64,000 bases of DNA from positions 3,472,001 to 3,536,000 of the forward strand of contig NZ_LDPY01000001.1 in the NCBI RefSeq assembly GCF_001038505.1, written 5' to 3'. Origin of the DNA: Puniceibacterium sp. IMCC21224. Its GTDB lineage: Bacteria > Pseudomonadota > Alphaproteobacteria > Rhodobacterales > Rhodobacteraceae. The notes under the pieces were generated by a model. It saw only the letters and a list, made by a program, of their open reading frames with translations, made no database searches and was not told where the DNA came from. The position numbers were made by a program, and so were the translations under genes. This document shows positions 34,653-43,559 of this stretch, one piece after another (the first letter of the stretch is position 1; each line of letters starts with the position of its first letter).

Positions 34653-36623
34653 ATGGGCGAGGTATCGCGCACGCAGATCGGACGCATCGCAAGCGGGCTG
34701 AAGGTGTCGCGCGATGTGTTCGCGCGGGCCTATGATGACGTCGCCTTTGCCTATGGCGGAGATGAATTCAAGGTCGTCGCCCAGATCGCCAACGCGGCCA
34801 AACCGCTGCCAGCCGGGGCGGACCGCGACCGGCGTGATTTTCGCGCGGCGATGGTGGCCGCAAATGAATCCGACTGGCTGGCCGATTTCATCTTTGAAAA
34901 GTTCGCCGATCTGGCGGCGGCAAGCCACGTGGCCATCCGGCCCGAACTGCAATCCATCGCGCAACGCAAACAAAGGTTTCAGGACGCAGCGGTGATTTCC
35001 TCGGGATCGCTGGCGGCGATGCGGCGCGGCTGCATGGTGCTGTCCCGCACCACCCTTAGGGATGGCACAATCGAGGATACGCCACTGGGGTCAGGCTTTT
35101 TGATCGGGCCGCATCTGATCCTGACCAACTATCACGTGGTCCGCAGTTTTTTGAACCCGGACGGCACCCCGCTGAAGGACGGACCACAGCCCGCAGTGGC
35201 GTTTGACATCCATCACGGCCCGCGCCGAATTGTCGAGCCGCGCAGTTATAGGGTGATGACCGACGGCATCGGCTGGCTGCTGGGCAAGAGCATGTCGCTC
35301 CCCGAAGATCAGGCGGAAAGTCAGGCGGCCCTGCTGCAACATCTCGACTATGCCATCCTGCGCCTTGACGGGCGGCCCGGCGACGCACGCGGCTGGTACG
35401 ATCTGGCGCGGGTGCCCGACCTGCCGGATTTTGACACGCCGATGCAGGTCTGGCAGTTCCCGCGCGGCCAGCCGATGAAATCGGTGACCAACAACCGCGC
35501 CCGTCCCCCCGATGCCCTGGCCTTTCCCGACGCAGGAGGCGGCCAGAACCATGCCCGCGTCTACTATTTCGCCAATGCGCTGGATGGGTCGTCTGGTGGG
35601 CTGGTTCTGCGCGATTCGATGGAGCCGGTGGCGCTGCACGACGCCGGGTTCCACCCCGAGGCCCCGGCCGGCGCGCGGGTCAACCGGGGCGTGCCCCTGC
35701 GCCGGATCGCAGACGACGCCCTGACCATGATCAATCAGGACATCGAATCAATGCCGCGCCGCGTTGGCTGGCATGTGCGGCGCAACCTGCCGATCCTTGG
35801 CCGTCATCAGCTTCAGGATATGATCTCGCGCGCGGCACTTGGGCCGGTTCGTATCCTTACCGTCCTGACCCGGCCTGATGCCCAGATGCGGCGCCTGTCG
35901 CGGATCGGACGCAGCTATACCCGCGAAATCCTAGAAAGCTGCCTGCCCCCCGACCGCCACCATGTGGTGGTGATCGAGGCGTCGCTGATCGACCCCGACC
36001 CGTTCCTGACCGCAAGCCGGATCGTGTCGGCCATCGACCCGGAGCGGGTGGCGGGCCTGCCCGGTGCCTCGGGCGAAACGACGCTGGATGCGGATGCCGC
36101 GGGCCTGCTACTGGATCGCACGGTGGATGCGCTCAAAGAGGCGGCGCCGGGCAAGGTGGTGTGGCTGATGATTGACGATATTGATGCGCACGAGATCGGC
36201 ACACAATGGCCATCGTCCAGCTTTCTGGTCAGCCTCTATCTGCGCGTCGCCCGCGAACCCCGCCTGCGAGTGGTTCTGGTTGGGCTGCCGAAACGGCTTG
36301 ATGCGCTGATGGGTCTGGGAAGCGCCGTACTGATGGAGGAAGATTTGCAAGCGGCCCCTGCCCCGGCCGATCTGCGCGACTGGCTCGAAGCGCATCTGAC
36401 CAAAGGCATGCCACCAGATGAGTTTGCACCGCGGCTGTCGGTGATGTTGAATTCATTGGCTGGTCATGCGGCTGGCAACACCGTGACACCCAGCGCCCCC
36501 ACGCCGACCGCCGACGGTCACGGCGTGATCGAAGCGCTGAACGAGCTGCTTTCGGTCCATGCGCTTGGGGCGTTTCGTTCCCGCAGGGGATCAGCCGGCG
36601 GGATCGAAGGGGGATCGACATGA
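34653..36623 (+). CDS. Trypsin-like protease with N-terminal helical domain and C-terminal inactive-STAND-like module
   Basis: A 656-residue protein starting at ATG 34653, 7 bases after the first gene. Residues 1-100 are a helical domain (SRTQIGRIASGLKVSRDVFA ... ESDWLADFIFEKFADLAA), resembling adaptor or effector-associated domains. The trypsin-like domain has His161 (ILTNYHVVRS), Asp232 (HLDYAILRL) and Ser314 (LDGSSGGLVL). Residues about 370-600 look like a NTPase fold: a first strand with no P-loop (VRILTVLTRPDAQMRRL) but a Walker B-like strand VVWLMIDDID (502-511) and later LRVVLVGLPKRLDAL. I read this as a STAND module that has lost nucleotide binding. There is no signal peptide. The stop overlaps the start of the NTPase gene (ATGA). 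Confidence 0.82.
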   Translation: MGEVSRTQIGRIASGLKVSRDVFARAYDDVAFAYGGDEFKVVAQIANAAKPLPAGADRDRRDFRAAMVAANESDWLADFIFEKFADLAAASHVAIRPELQSIAQRKQRFQDAAVISSGSLAAMRRGCMVLSRTTLRDGTIEDTPLGSGFLIGPHLILTNYHVVRSFLNPDGTPLKDGPQPAVAFDIHHGPRRIVEPRSYRVMTDGIGWLLGKSMSLPEDQAESQAALLQHLDYAILRLDGRPGDARGWYDLARVPDLPDFDTPMQVWQFPRGQPMKSVTNNRARPPDALAFPDAGGGQNHARVYYFANALDGSSGGLVLRDSMEPVALHDAGFHPEAPAGARVNRGVPLRRIADDALTMINQDIESMPRRVGWHVRRNLPILGRHQLQDMISRAALGPVRILTVLTRPDAQMRRLSRIGRSYTREILESCLPPDRHHVVVIEASLIDPDPFLTASRIVSAIDPERVAGLPGASGETTLDADAAGLLLDRTVDALKEAAPGKVVWLMIDDIDAHEIGTQWPSSSFLVSLYLRVAREPRLRVVLVGLPKRLDALMGLGSAVLMEEDLQAAPAPADLRDWLEAHLTKGMPPDEFAPRLSVMLNSLAGHAAGNTVTPSAPTPTADGHGVIEALNELLSVHALGAFRSRRGSAGGIEGGST

Positions 36624-39600
36624 CCACATTCGCGCAACGCGTGATTGACCACGCCGCTTTGTCCGGCGCCTTTGCCCCATCGCGGTTCCTCTATCCGGAT
36701 ACCAAGCCGGATGATCCGCCGACCAAAGCCCAGATCGCGCACCAACAGCGACTGGAACATCAGGCCCTCGCCGCGCTGGCCCCCCTGTGCGAAGAGGTGC
36801 TGCACGACGAAAAGATCCTGTGGCGCATGCACAATGCCGACAGGGTGCGGGTGCTGCGGTTGCTTGCCAAACGCCCGGACGACATGGGCAGGCTGTTGCG
36901 GCGGCGCGGGCCACTCAAGGCCGATATTTTTGCTCAGGTGCTGCGCGATTGCCTGACAGGTTCTGTCCCTCGGGATAAAACGCTCAGGCTTGGCCCTGAT
37001 CAGACCGGCGCACACGCTGTACGCGAAGCAATCGCCGCGGCGAGCTTTGCCGCGAGCGTACTCGACGGAACGCAACAAAAGATAGCGCGGCAGTTTGAAA
37101 TAACCCTGCGCGAGCGCTCTACTATCGAGGCGGACCACGCCCGACGTCGGCAGATCCTGCCCGACGACCTATGCGGTCGCGAGGCAGAGCGTATGGCGGT
37201 CCTGCGGTTTCTGGACGGTGGCACCATCCTGCCGCCAATTATGCCGACCGATGCCGATCCCCCGCATCCGGTGCGATCCCTGCTGGTCACCGGATCGCCC
37301 GGCATGGGGAAATCTGCCTTTCTCGCCGATCTGTTCACTCGGGTTGAGGCGCTGCCGACACGGCCACTTTTGATCCGCTTCGACTTTGACCAGATGACGC
37401 TGGCCCATGGCGGCCCGATCGCCTGGACCGAAGAGATCACCCGCCAGATTGGCACCCAGCTCCCTACCCTTGCCGGGCATTTACGCGCGATGCGCCAGGA
37501 ACAGGCCCTGTTGCGCCGCGAAACCGACCGTGACAGCGCCCTGAGTTTTGCTGAAACCATGTTGTCGCAGACCCAGACCATCCTGTGGTCACTGCCTGAA
37601 GGCGCGCCGCGGCCAATGATTGTCGTGCTCGACACGGTCGAAGAAATCACAGCCCAAGACAACCGCGACCTCTTTGTTACGCTGCCCAACAGTACGTTGT
37701 TTCACCAGCTGATCGGGTGGGTACATCGGCTGGGCATGCTGAACCGTTCGGGACCAGTCACATTGATCTGCTCGGGCCGCACCGGCCCGCCGACACATAC
37801 CGATGCGCCGAAAGAGACGCCGGACGCTGACGCTGACCCCGCTCGCCCCAGGAAGCCGACGGGGTTTGCCATTTGGTTCGACGCACATCTGGCTTTGCCC
37901 GAACTTGACCAGGCCGCATCGGTCGCGCTTTTGGGGCAGCGCGCACCGGACCTGAGCCACGATTTGCGCGCTGACCTGGCGGCCAAACTCGGGGGACATC
38001 CACTGATCTTGCTGTTGGTAAGCAAGCATCTGAATGCCATGGACCCGCCCGAGCGGGCCGAATTGATTGCGGAACTGGACACCGGCGGGATGCGTGGCCG
38101 CGATGTCGAGGCGATGATCCGCACCCTCTACAGCCGCTTTCTGGCCCGGATGCGGGTTCGCCACCTGCCCGACGGGATGAGCGACGACGATATCCGCGCC
38201 CTCGCCCATCCCGGCCTGCTGCTGCGCGAAGTGACGGTGGACATGCTGCGCGATGTGATCGCACCGGCGGTCGGTGTCGATCTGAGCCCGCCGGGACGCG
38301 CGCAGGCAGCCTTTGACGCGCTGCGACAGCAGGTCTGGCTGGTCGACAGCCCTGGCGATGGGACAATGATCACCCACCGTCCCGATGTGCGACGGGTGAT
38401 GTTGCCGATGATGCTGGCCTCGGGTGATCCGACGATTATGCGGGTACTCGACGCCGCCACGCAGCACTACGAAACCACCGGTGACTTAACGCGGGCCGGC
38501 TATCTGCACCTGCTGCAAGGCAAGACAGAATTCCTGTACAGCCAGCCCGATCTGGCCCGTGCCATCGTGGCGTATGTCGGCGCGGACGAGGTGGCGCGGA
38601 TGGAGGATGGCCCCCGCGCAGCGCTCAAGGTCCACTCTGCCGATGCCAGCGCCCTGAGCGACGCCGAATTCAGAACCCTGCCCGAGGATCTGCAATTCTC
38701 GGTTCGCCTCGAAGCGGAAAGCAAATCGATCCGCCAGACCGGCATGCGCAGCGCGTTCGCGCCGGATGGACCTGCTTCGGGCCGTGACATACCCGGCGGC
38801 GGCGACCTGTTCGCGCTGGATGCAACATTCGACGACAGCGCCCAGTCCGCCGCCGCGCCGTCCCCCATCGCGGCGTGGGCCAAAGGGGTCGTGTCACGCG
38901 ATGCATTGGAAATGATCACCGACCCTCAGCTGCAACAGGTGGTCGGGAACGCCTTTATCGAGGCGGATTTTGCCACCGTGTCGCGTGTCGGCTGGGACGT
39001 TCTGGCGAGCCTGCCAAACTGGCCCGACATCGGGCGCCCGCTGCGCTTTGATGTGCCGTTCCACGAAACATGGCTGTGGCGGCTGACCTTGGCCGGTCAG
39101 ATCGTGACCCCGCCCGGGTGGCAAGAAATTGACCTGCTTCGGCACATGGCCACACAGGATTATACCGAGGCGTTAAAGGGGACACGGATCTATTCGCCGG
39201 ATGCGCTGTTCTTTGACCTCGACATGCTGTGCCGGCCACTGGCACCGCGCCGCACTCTGTATGATCCGGATGCTGGATCGCTGGGGGTCGAGCGCTACAG
39301 CGATGTTGTCGTCAACCTGCGTATGCAGCGAATGCTGGGCCAGTCGCCGATGTTTCGACATGTGGTTCGCGCGGCATCGCAACAAACCAGGGTCGAGCTG
39401 TCCTCGGCCTCGCAGCCCTATCTGTCGCATACGTTCCTGGAGCTGGTGCGCGACGGCGCCGGGCAGGTCCTGCTGCACGACGATGGCAAGAAAAGCGGTC
39501 GGCGGATTGATTTGATCCGAAGCCTCGTCAGCATCGCCGGGGACCCGGATCGCGTCAACGCGGATGATCTGTTCGAAATGTATCGAACAGCGACGCTCTC

Positions 39601-40006
39601 TGATGGCGGGCTGGTGGCGGCAATGGTGTCCCCTGACCCGGCCCCGGACGATCCTGAGTTCAGAAACCTAATCGCGCGTGGTCAGACCCCTGAACTACAC
39701 GAGGTCGTCACGGCCGCCATTCTGACCGAACCCGAGACGACCGTGGTGCCAGAGCTGGAACGGATCGCGGGCCGGGTCAGGTTCTGGCCTGACTTTGGCA
39801 ATTCGATGATCGCGACCTTGCAGAAAAGTGGCGCCAACCGCCGCGATCTGCACGACACCGTACTTGAACTGGTGCGGATCATCGACCTGTGTGGCCAGTT
39901 GCCCAGCCTCGTGCGAAACCTTGACGACGCCGGGCCGTCGCGGCGCTTGCCGGATCTGGTCAGGCTGTTTAACGCGCTCGACCGTCGCTGGAGCTGGCCG
40001 TCCTAG
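36620..40006 (+). CDS. STAND/AAA-like NTPase with C-terminal effector-associated-domain-like segment
   Basis: A 1128-residue protein. Residues 1-190 are helical. The NTPase has Walker A GSPGMGKS at 225-232 and Walker B MIVVLDTVEE at 333-342, followed by a sensor-like strand VTLICSGRTG and a winged-helix-like region around 520-580, the order of STAND signalling NTPases. Residues 600-1060 are unassigned, partly helical, with no obvious repeats. The last 60 residues (RRDLHDTVLELVRIIDLCGQ and LPSLVRNLDDAG) resemble the small effector-associated helical domains that recruit partners. The start overlaps the protease-pseudoNTPase gene by ATGA with AAGGGGG upstream. It is the likely switch of the three-gene system. 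Confidence 0.85.
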   Translation: MTTFAQRVIDHAALSGAFAPSRFLYPDTKPDDPPTKAQIAHQQRLEHQALAALAPLCEEVLHDEKILWRMHNADRVRVLRLLAKRPDDMGRLLRRRGPLKADIFAQVLRDCLTGSVPRDKTLRLGPDQTGAHAVREAIAAASFAASVLDGTQQKIARQFEITLRERSTIEADHARRRQILPDDLCGREAERMAVLRFLDGGTILPPIMPTDADPPHPVRSLLVTGSPGMGKSAFLADLFTRVEALPTRPLLIRFDFDQMTLAHGGPIAWTEEITRQIGTQLPTLAGHLRAMRQEQALLRRETDRDSALSFAETMLSQTQTILWSLPEGAPRPMIVVLDTVEEITAQDNRDLFVTLPNSTLFHQLIGWVHRLGMLNRSGPVTLICSGRTGPPTHTDAPKETPDADADPARPRKPTGFAIWFDAHLALPELDQAASVALLGQRAPDLSHDLRADLAAKLGGHPLILLLVSKHLNAMDPPERAELIAELDTGGMRGRDVEAMIRTLYSRFLARMRVRHLPDGMSDDDIRALAHPGLLLREVTVDMLRDVIAPAVGVDLSPPGRAQAAFDALRQQVWLVDSPGDGTMITHRPDVRRVMLPMMLASGDPTIMRVLDAATQHYETTGDLTRAGYLHLLQGKTEFLYSQPDLARAIVAYVGADEVARMEDGPRAALKVHSADASALSDAEFRTLPEDLQFSVRLEAESKSIRQTGMRSAFAPDGPASGRDIPGGGDLFALDATFDDSAQSAAAPSPIAAWAKGVVSRDALEMITDPQLQQVVGNAFIEADFATVSRVGWDVLASLPNWPDIGRPLRFDVPFHETWLWRLTLAGQIVTPPGWQEIDLLRHMATQDYTEALKGTRIYSPDALFFDLDMLCRPLAPRRTLYDPDAGSLGVERYSDVVVNLRMQRMLGQSPMFRHVVRAASQQTRVELSSASQPYLSHTFLELVRDGAGQVLLHDDGKKSGRRIDLIRSLVSIAGDPDRVNADDLFEMYRTATLSDGGLVAAMVSPDPAPDDPEFRNLIARGQTPELHEVVTAAILTEPETTVVPELERIAGRVRFWPDFGNSMIATLQKSGANRRDLHDTVLELVRIIDLCGQLPSLVRNLDDAGPSRRLPDLVRLFNALDRRWSWPS

Positions 40007-40234
40007 CCTCGTTCGGTCAGCGCAGGGGCCTGTTGCAAATGCTCCATCCCCCAAAGGTCCTGATCCACGATCCGAACGAACTGCCGCAGCGGCGACACCA
40101 TGCCCGCAGGCGGGATCAGAGCAGAGCGGGCTGTCGCCAGACTGCGGTCATGGCCCAGCATTAAAAAGGACCAAATTCAGCCAGGCACCGCCGCGATAAC
40201 CGCCTTGCCAGAGACTGCCGGGAAGCACGGCGAC

Positions 40235-40933
40235 TTAGCCCTCCGATTCCGGGGTTTTGTCGAGGATCTTCATGTATCGCGCCAGACCAGAGACGATGTG
40301 CATCTGTGCTGCAGCGCGGGCCGCTTCGACATCGCCATTGGTCACGGCGGCACTGATGACCTGATGTTCGGCGATTGAGCGCGCGATATTGCTGGCGATC
40401 GACAGACCACGGCGGCGAAACAGGTGCATTTCCCGCACGAGGTTGTCATAAATCGTCTTGGCCTTGGGGTTGCCAGCCGCCCCCAACAGCATGTCATGAA
40501 ATTCGATATTCAGCTTGTAATAAAGCTCGGTATCGTTGCGGCCGTGCGCCTCTTGCATCTGATCCAGATTGTTTTGCAACTGCGCAGGCAGTCCGGTTTC
40601 GATCCCTTCGGCGACACGCTGCGCAGACGAAGAGCACGCCATTGCAAAGATAGCACCGCGCAGATCGTAAAGGTTGCGCACCTCGGCGACAGTTGTCTCG
40701 TGGACGAACGCGCCGCGATTGGCAATCAGGTCAATCAGACCGGAATCGACCAGTGACCGGATTGCCTCGCGAACTGTGCCCCGACTGACGCCCATTGCGT
40801 TCGACAACGCCAGTTCGTTCAGCTTTTCCCCGGCCACAAGGTCGCCGTCCACGAGCATCCGCTCGATCTCGTTGCGGACCTCTCCGGCCAGCGTCGCCCG
40901 CCGCGGCCCTATCAGTTTTGCGCTCATCGTCAT
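40235..40933 (-). CDS. GntR family transcriptional regulator (FadR/FCD subfamily)
   Basis: A 232-residue repressor-type regulator. The GntR winged HTH is EKLNELALSNAMGVSRGTVR followed by EAIRSLVDSGLIDL, and the C-terminal FCD ligand domain has the metal-binding His pattern (NIEFHDMLLGAAGNP, SIAEHQVISAA). It is divergent from the CoA-transferase operon, with a TTGTCAACAAT operator between them that is also found by the other GntR gene at 49 kb. The ligand is unknown, probably a CoA-pathway acid. Confidence 0.93.
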   Translation of the reverse strand: MTMSAKLIGPRRATLAGEVRNEIERMLVDGDLVAGEKLNELALSNAMGVSRGTVREAIRSLVDSGLIDLIANRGAFVHETTVAEVRNLYDLRGAIFAMACSSSAQRVAEGIETGLPAQLQNNLDQMQEAHGRNDTELYYKLNIEFHDMLLGAAGNPKAKTIYDNLVREMHLFRRRGLSIASNIARSIAEHQVISAAVTNGDVEAARAAAQMHIVSGLARYMKILDKTPESEG

Positions 40934-40963
40934 GGTTTCACTTGATCCGTTATCGCCATTTTT

Positions 40964-40991
40964 TTGTCAACAATTAACATTCTTATTGTCA
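40964..40991. promoter_or_regulatory. GntR-type operator, copy 1
   Basis: TTGTCAACAAT, 10 bases containing ATTCT, then ATTGTCA. TTGT-N2-ACAA is the usual half-site pair of FadR-type GntR proteins. Nearly the same two-part site occurs at 49749-49775. Confidence 0.6.
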
Positions 40992-41045
40992 TCCTCACAG
41001 CTATGACCTACACCAAATCAAGCAGTCCATCCACAAGGAGGCCGC

Positions 41046-42269
41046 ATGGCACAGCCTGCACAATACGCGTCAGATGGTCACGAAAAAGACGAAACAGGGG
41101 CCAGCGCAGCGCTCAGAGGATTGCGCGTGCTGGATTTGACCCGCGTGCGGTCGGGACCGACCTGCGTGCGGCAACTGGCCGACTGGGGCGCAGACGTCAT
41201 CAAGATCGAGGCCCCGGTGGACACCGCGCAGTTTGGCGGGCCACGGTCTGGTCCGGATTTCCAGAACCTGCACCGCAACAAACGCAGCCTGTCGCTGGAT
41301 CTGAAATCCGCCGAAGGATTGGCCGCTTTTCGCAAATTGGCAGACACCGCTGACATCATCGTCGAAAACTTTCGCCCCGGTGTGAAAAAGCGGCTGGGCA
41401 TCGACTATGACACCCTATCACTAAGCAATGCCGGGCTGATCTATGCCTCGATCTCGGGATTTGGGCAGGACGGACCTCTGGCGGATCGACCGGGCTTTGA
41501 CCAAATTGCGCAGGGCATGGGTGGGTTGATGTCGATCACCGGCGCGCCGGGCAACGGGCCGATGCGTGTGGGCATTCCGATGGCGGACCTATGTGCGGGC
41601 TTGTTTGCCGCGCAGGGCATCCTGATCGCGCTGTTTGAACGCGCCACCTCGGGGCGGGGCCAATGGGTTCAGACGTCACTGCTGCAGGCGCAGGTGTTCA
41701 TGCTCGATTTTCAGGCGGCACGGTTCCTGATGGACGGTGATGTGCCGAAACAGGCGGGCAACAACCACCCGACGTCGATCCCGACCGGCGTGTTCAAGAC
41801 CAGTGATGGCCATATGAATATTGCGGTGACGGGCAACAACATCTGGTCGCGCTTCGCGGCAGTCATGGGGCGCGACGACTGGCTGACCGACGACCGCTAT
41901 GCCACCGCGCCAGCGCGCTCGGAACACCGTGACGCACTGGGCGCCGAGATCGAGGCGATCACCGCGACCGACACAACCGAGGCGTGGATCACTGTTTTCA
42001 CTGACGCGGGCATTCCCGCTGGTGAGATCAATGATATTGGTCAGGTCTTTGCCAATCCGCAGGTACAACATCTGGGTTTGGCCCAGCCTGTCACCAGTCA
42101 GGAACGCGGCGACACGCAGCTTGTTGGTCAGCCCATCCTGATGAGCCGCACCCCCAGCCGCATCGCAACACCCCCGCCCCTGCTGGGGCAGCATTCAGCC
42201 GAAATCCTGACCGAGCTTGGCTATAGCGGTGCCGATATCGCCGCGATGAAAAGCTCGGGCGCAATCTAA
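41046..42269 (+). CDS. CaiB/BaiF (family III) CoA transferase
   Basis: A 407-residue CoA transferase that moves CoA between carboxylic acids. The N-terminal signature is GLRVLDLTRVRSGPTCVRQL, the Rossmann-type part WGADVIKIEAP, and the catalytic Asp lies in GIPMADLCAGLFAAQGIL. AAGGAGG precedes ATG 41046. It is the first gene of a four-gene operon with a crotonase, thioesterase and PLP enzyme, divergent from a GntR regulator. It probably activates the imported acid. The substrate is unknown. Confidence 0.94.
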   Translation: MAQPAQYASDGHEKDETGASAALRGLRVLDLTRVRSGPTCVRQLADWGADVIKIEAPVDTAQFGGPRSGPDFQNLHRNKRSLSLDLKSAEGLAAFRKLADTADIIVENFRPGVKKRLGIDYDTLSLSNAGLIYASISGFGQDGPLADRPGFDQIAQGMGGLMSITGAPGNGPMRVGIPMADLCAGLFAAQGILIALFERATSGRGQWVQTSLLQAQVFMLDFQAARFLMDGDVPKQAGNNHPTSIPTGVFKTSDGHMNIAVTGNNIWSRFAAVMGRDDWLTDDRYATAPARSEHRDALGAEIEAITATDTTEAWITVFTDAGIPAGEINDIGQVFANPQVQHLGLAQPVTSQERGDTQLVGQPILMSRTPSRIATPPPLLGQHSAEILTELGYSGADIAAMKSSGAI

Positions 42270-42285
42270 CCAAACGGACGGACCC

Positions 42286-43071
42286 ATGACCGACAAGATC
42301 ATCACCGAACAGTCGGGCGAGATTGCCCGCATCATTTTCAACCAGCCGGAAAAGCGCAACGCAGTGTCGCTGGAGATGTGGGAAGCCGTCGAAGCGGCAG
42401 CCACCAAATTCGCCGCTGATCCGACGGTTCGCATCCTCATCCTGTCGGGTGCGGGCGGCAAGGCATTTGTATCCGGCGCCGATATTTCGAAATTCGAGAC
42501 CGAGCGCGCCAGCGCCGAAGGTGTGGCGCATTACAACGCGGCAACCAAACGCGTCTATGACCTGATCGAAGCCTTCCCCAAGCCGACGATTGCCCAAATT
42601 GACGGCTTTTGCATCGGCGGTGGTGTGGCACTCTCACTGAGTTGCGATCTGCGCATCTGCGGTGAGAAGTCGCAGTTTGCCATTCCGGCCGCGAAACTTG
42701 GCCTCGGGTATGGCTTTCCGGGCATCAACCGGCTGGTTAACGTGGTTGGCCCATCCTTTGCCAAGGAAATATTCTTTACCGCCCGCCGGTTCGATGCCGA
42801 AGAGGCGCGCACGATGGGTCTTGTCAATCGGGTGGTTGCGGACGACAAGGTAGCCGAAGTTGCCGAAGAGACCGCGCTGATGATTGCCGCCAATGCCCCG
42901 ATGACCGTTGGTTCCGTGAAATATATCGTCGGCGAGACCGTCAAGCCCGAGAGCGAGCGTGATCTCGCCGAATGTGAGGCCCGCGTGATCGCCTGCTTCG
43001 AAAGCAAGGATTACATCGAAGGGCGCCGCGCCTTTCTGGAAAAGCGTAAACCCGAGTTCATAGGCGAATAA
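42286..43071 (+). CDS. Crotonase-fold protein lacking both hydratase glutamates
   Basis: A 261-residue enoyl-CoA hydratase/isomerase family member. Oxyanion-hole segments are intact (KAFVSGADISKFE and GFCIGGGVALSLSCDLRICG). The two Glu of classical hydratase (GGGCE and GQPE) are replaced: here GGGVA and AIPAAKLGL. A simple hydratase reaction is therefore unlikely; decarboxylase, isomerase, thioesterase or C-C cleavage chemistry, all known in this superfamily, should be considered. It lies 16 bases after the CoA-transferase gene and overlaps the thioesterase gene by one base. Confidence 0.9.
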   Translation: MTDKIITEQSGEIARIIFNQPEKRNAVSLEMWEAVEAAATKFAADPTVRILILSGAGGKAFVSGADISKFETERASAEGVAHYNAATKRVYDLIEAFPKPTIAQIDGFCIGGGVALSLSCDLRICGEKSQFAIPAAKLGLGYGFPGINRLVNVVGPSFAKEIFFTARRFDAEEARTMGLVNRVVADDKVAEVAEETALMIAANAPMTVGSVKYIVGETVKPESERDLAECEARVIACFESKDYIEGRRAFLEKRKPEFIGE

Positions 43072-43535
43072 TGACTGACACCGCCCCCCGACGGATCGAC
43101 ACTGACGCTGCGCGCGCCCATTTCGAGGGCGCGCTGGAGCAGCACGAACAGGCGTTTGAAACGTTCTTTTTCGCGCGATTTCTGGGGCTAAGCTTTGACT
43201 ATCTGCCCCATGACGCAGCAAATGCCGACAAAGAGGTCTGCCGCCTGACATTCGAGATGTCGGATATGCTCAGAAACCCTCAGGGGGTGCTTCATGGTGG
43301 TGCCATGGCCTCGGCTATGGATATTTCGATGGGGCATCTGGTCAACAAGGTGGCGGGCCCCGGCGCAACGATCGAAATGAAGGTGCAATACATGCGCCCC
43401 GTGACCAGTGGGCCAGTGACCTGCGAAGGCAGCTTTGTCCGGCGCGGGCGGTCTATTGCCTTTATGGAAAGCCGCCTGAGCGGCCCCGACGGCAAGCTGG
43501 CCGCGCTGGCCACCGCCACCTGGAAAATGCCCTGA
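43071..43535 (+). CDS. PaaI family hot-dog thioesterase
   Basis: A 154-residue hot-dog-fold acyl-CoA thioesterase. The family motif MLRNPQGVLHGGAMASAMDI includes the HGG segment, and TIEMKVQYMRPVTSGPVTCE is the second conserved strand. It starts at TAATG overlapping the crotonase stop, so the two are coupled. It may release the acid product or rescue CoA from dead-end esters in this pathway. Confidence 0.92.
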   Translation: MTDTAPRRIDTDAARAHFEGALEQHEQAFETFFFARFLGLSFDYLPHDAANADKEVCRLTFEMSDMLRNPQGVLHGGAMASAMDISMGHLVNKVAGPGATIEMKVQYMRPVTSGPVTCEGSFVRRGRSIAFMESRLSGPDGKLAALATATWKMP

Positions 43536-43559
43536 CATCAGTATTTTAGGAGTATCGAG

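Noticed and set aside
32981..34687. Long minus-strand open frame of 568 codons
   Set aside because: It is antisense to the double-protease gene and has no motif or ribosome site.
37589..38467. Minus-strand open frame inside the NTPase gene
   Set aside because: Opposite-strand shadow; low-complexity His/Arg/Gln-rich translation without family features.
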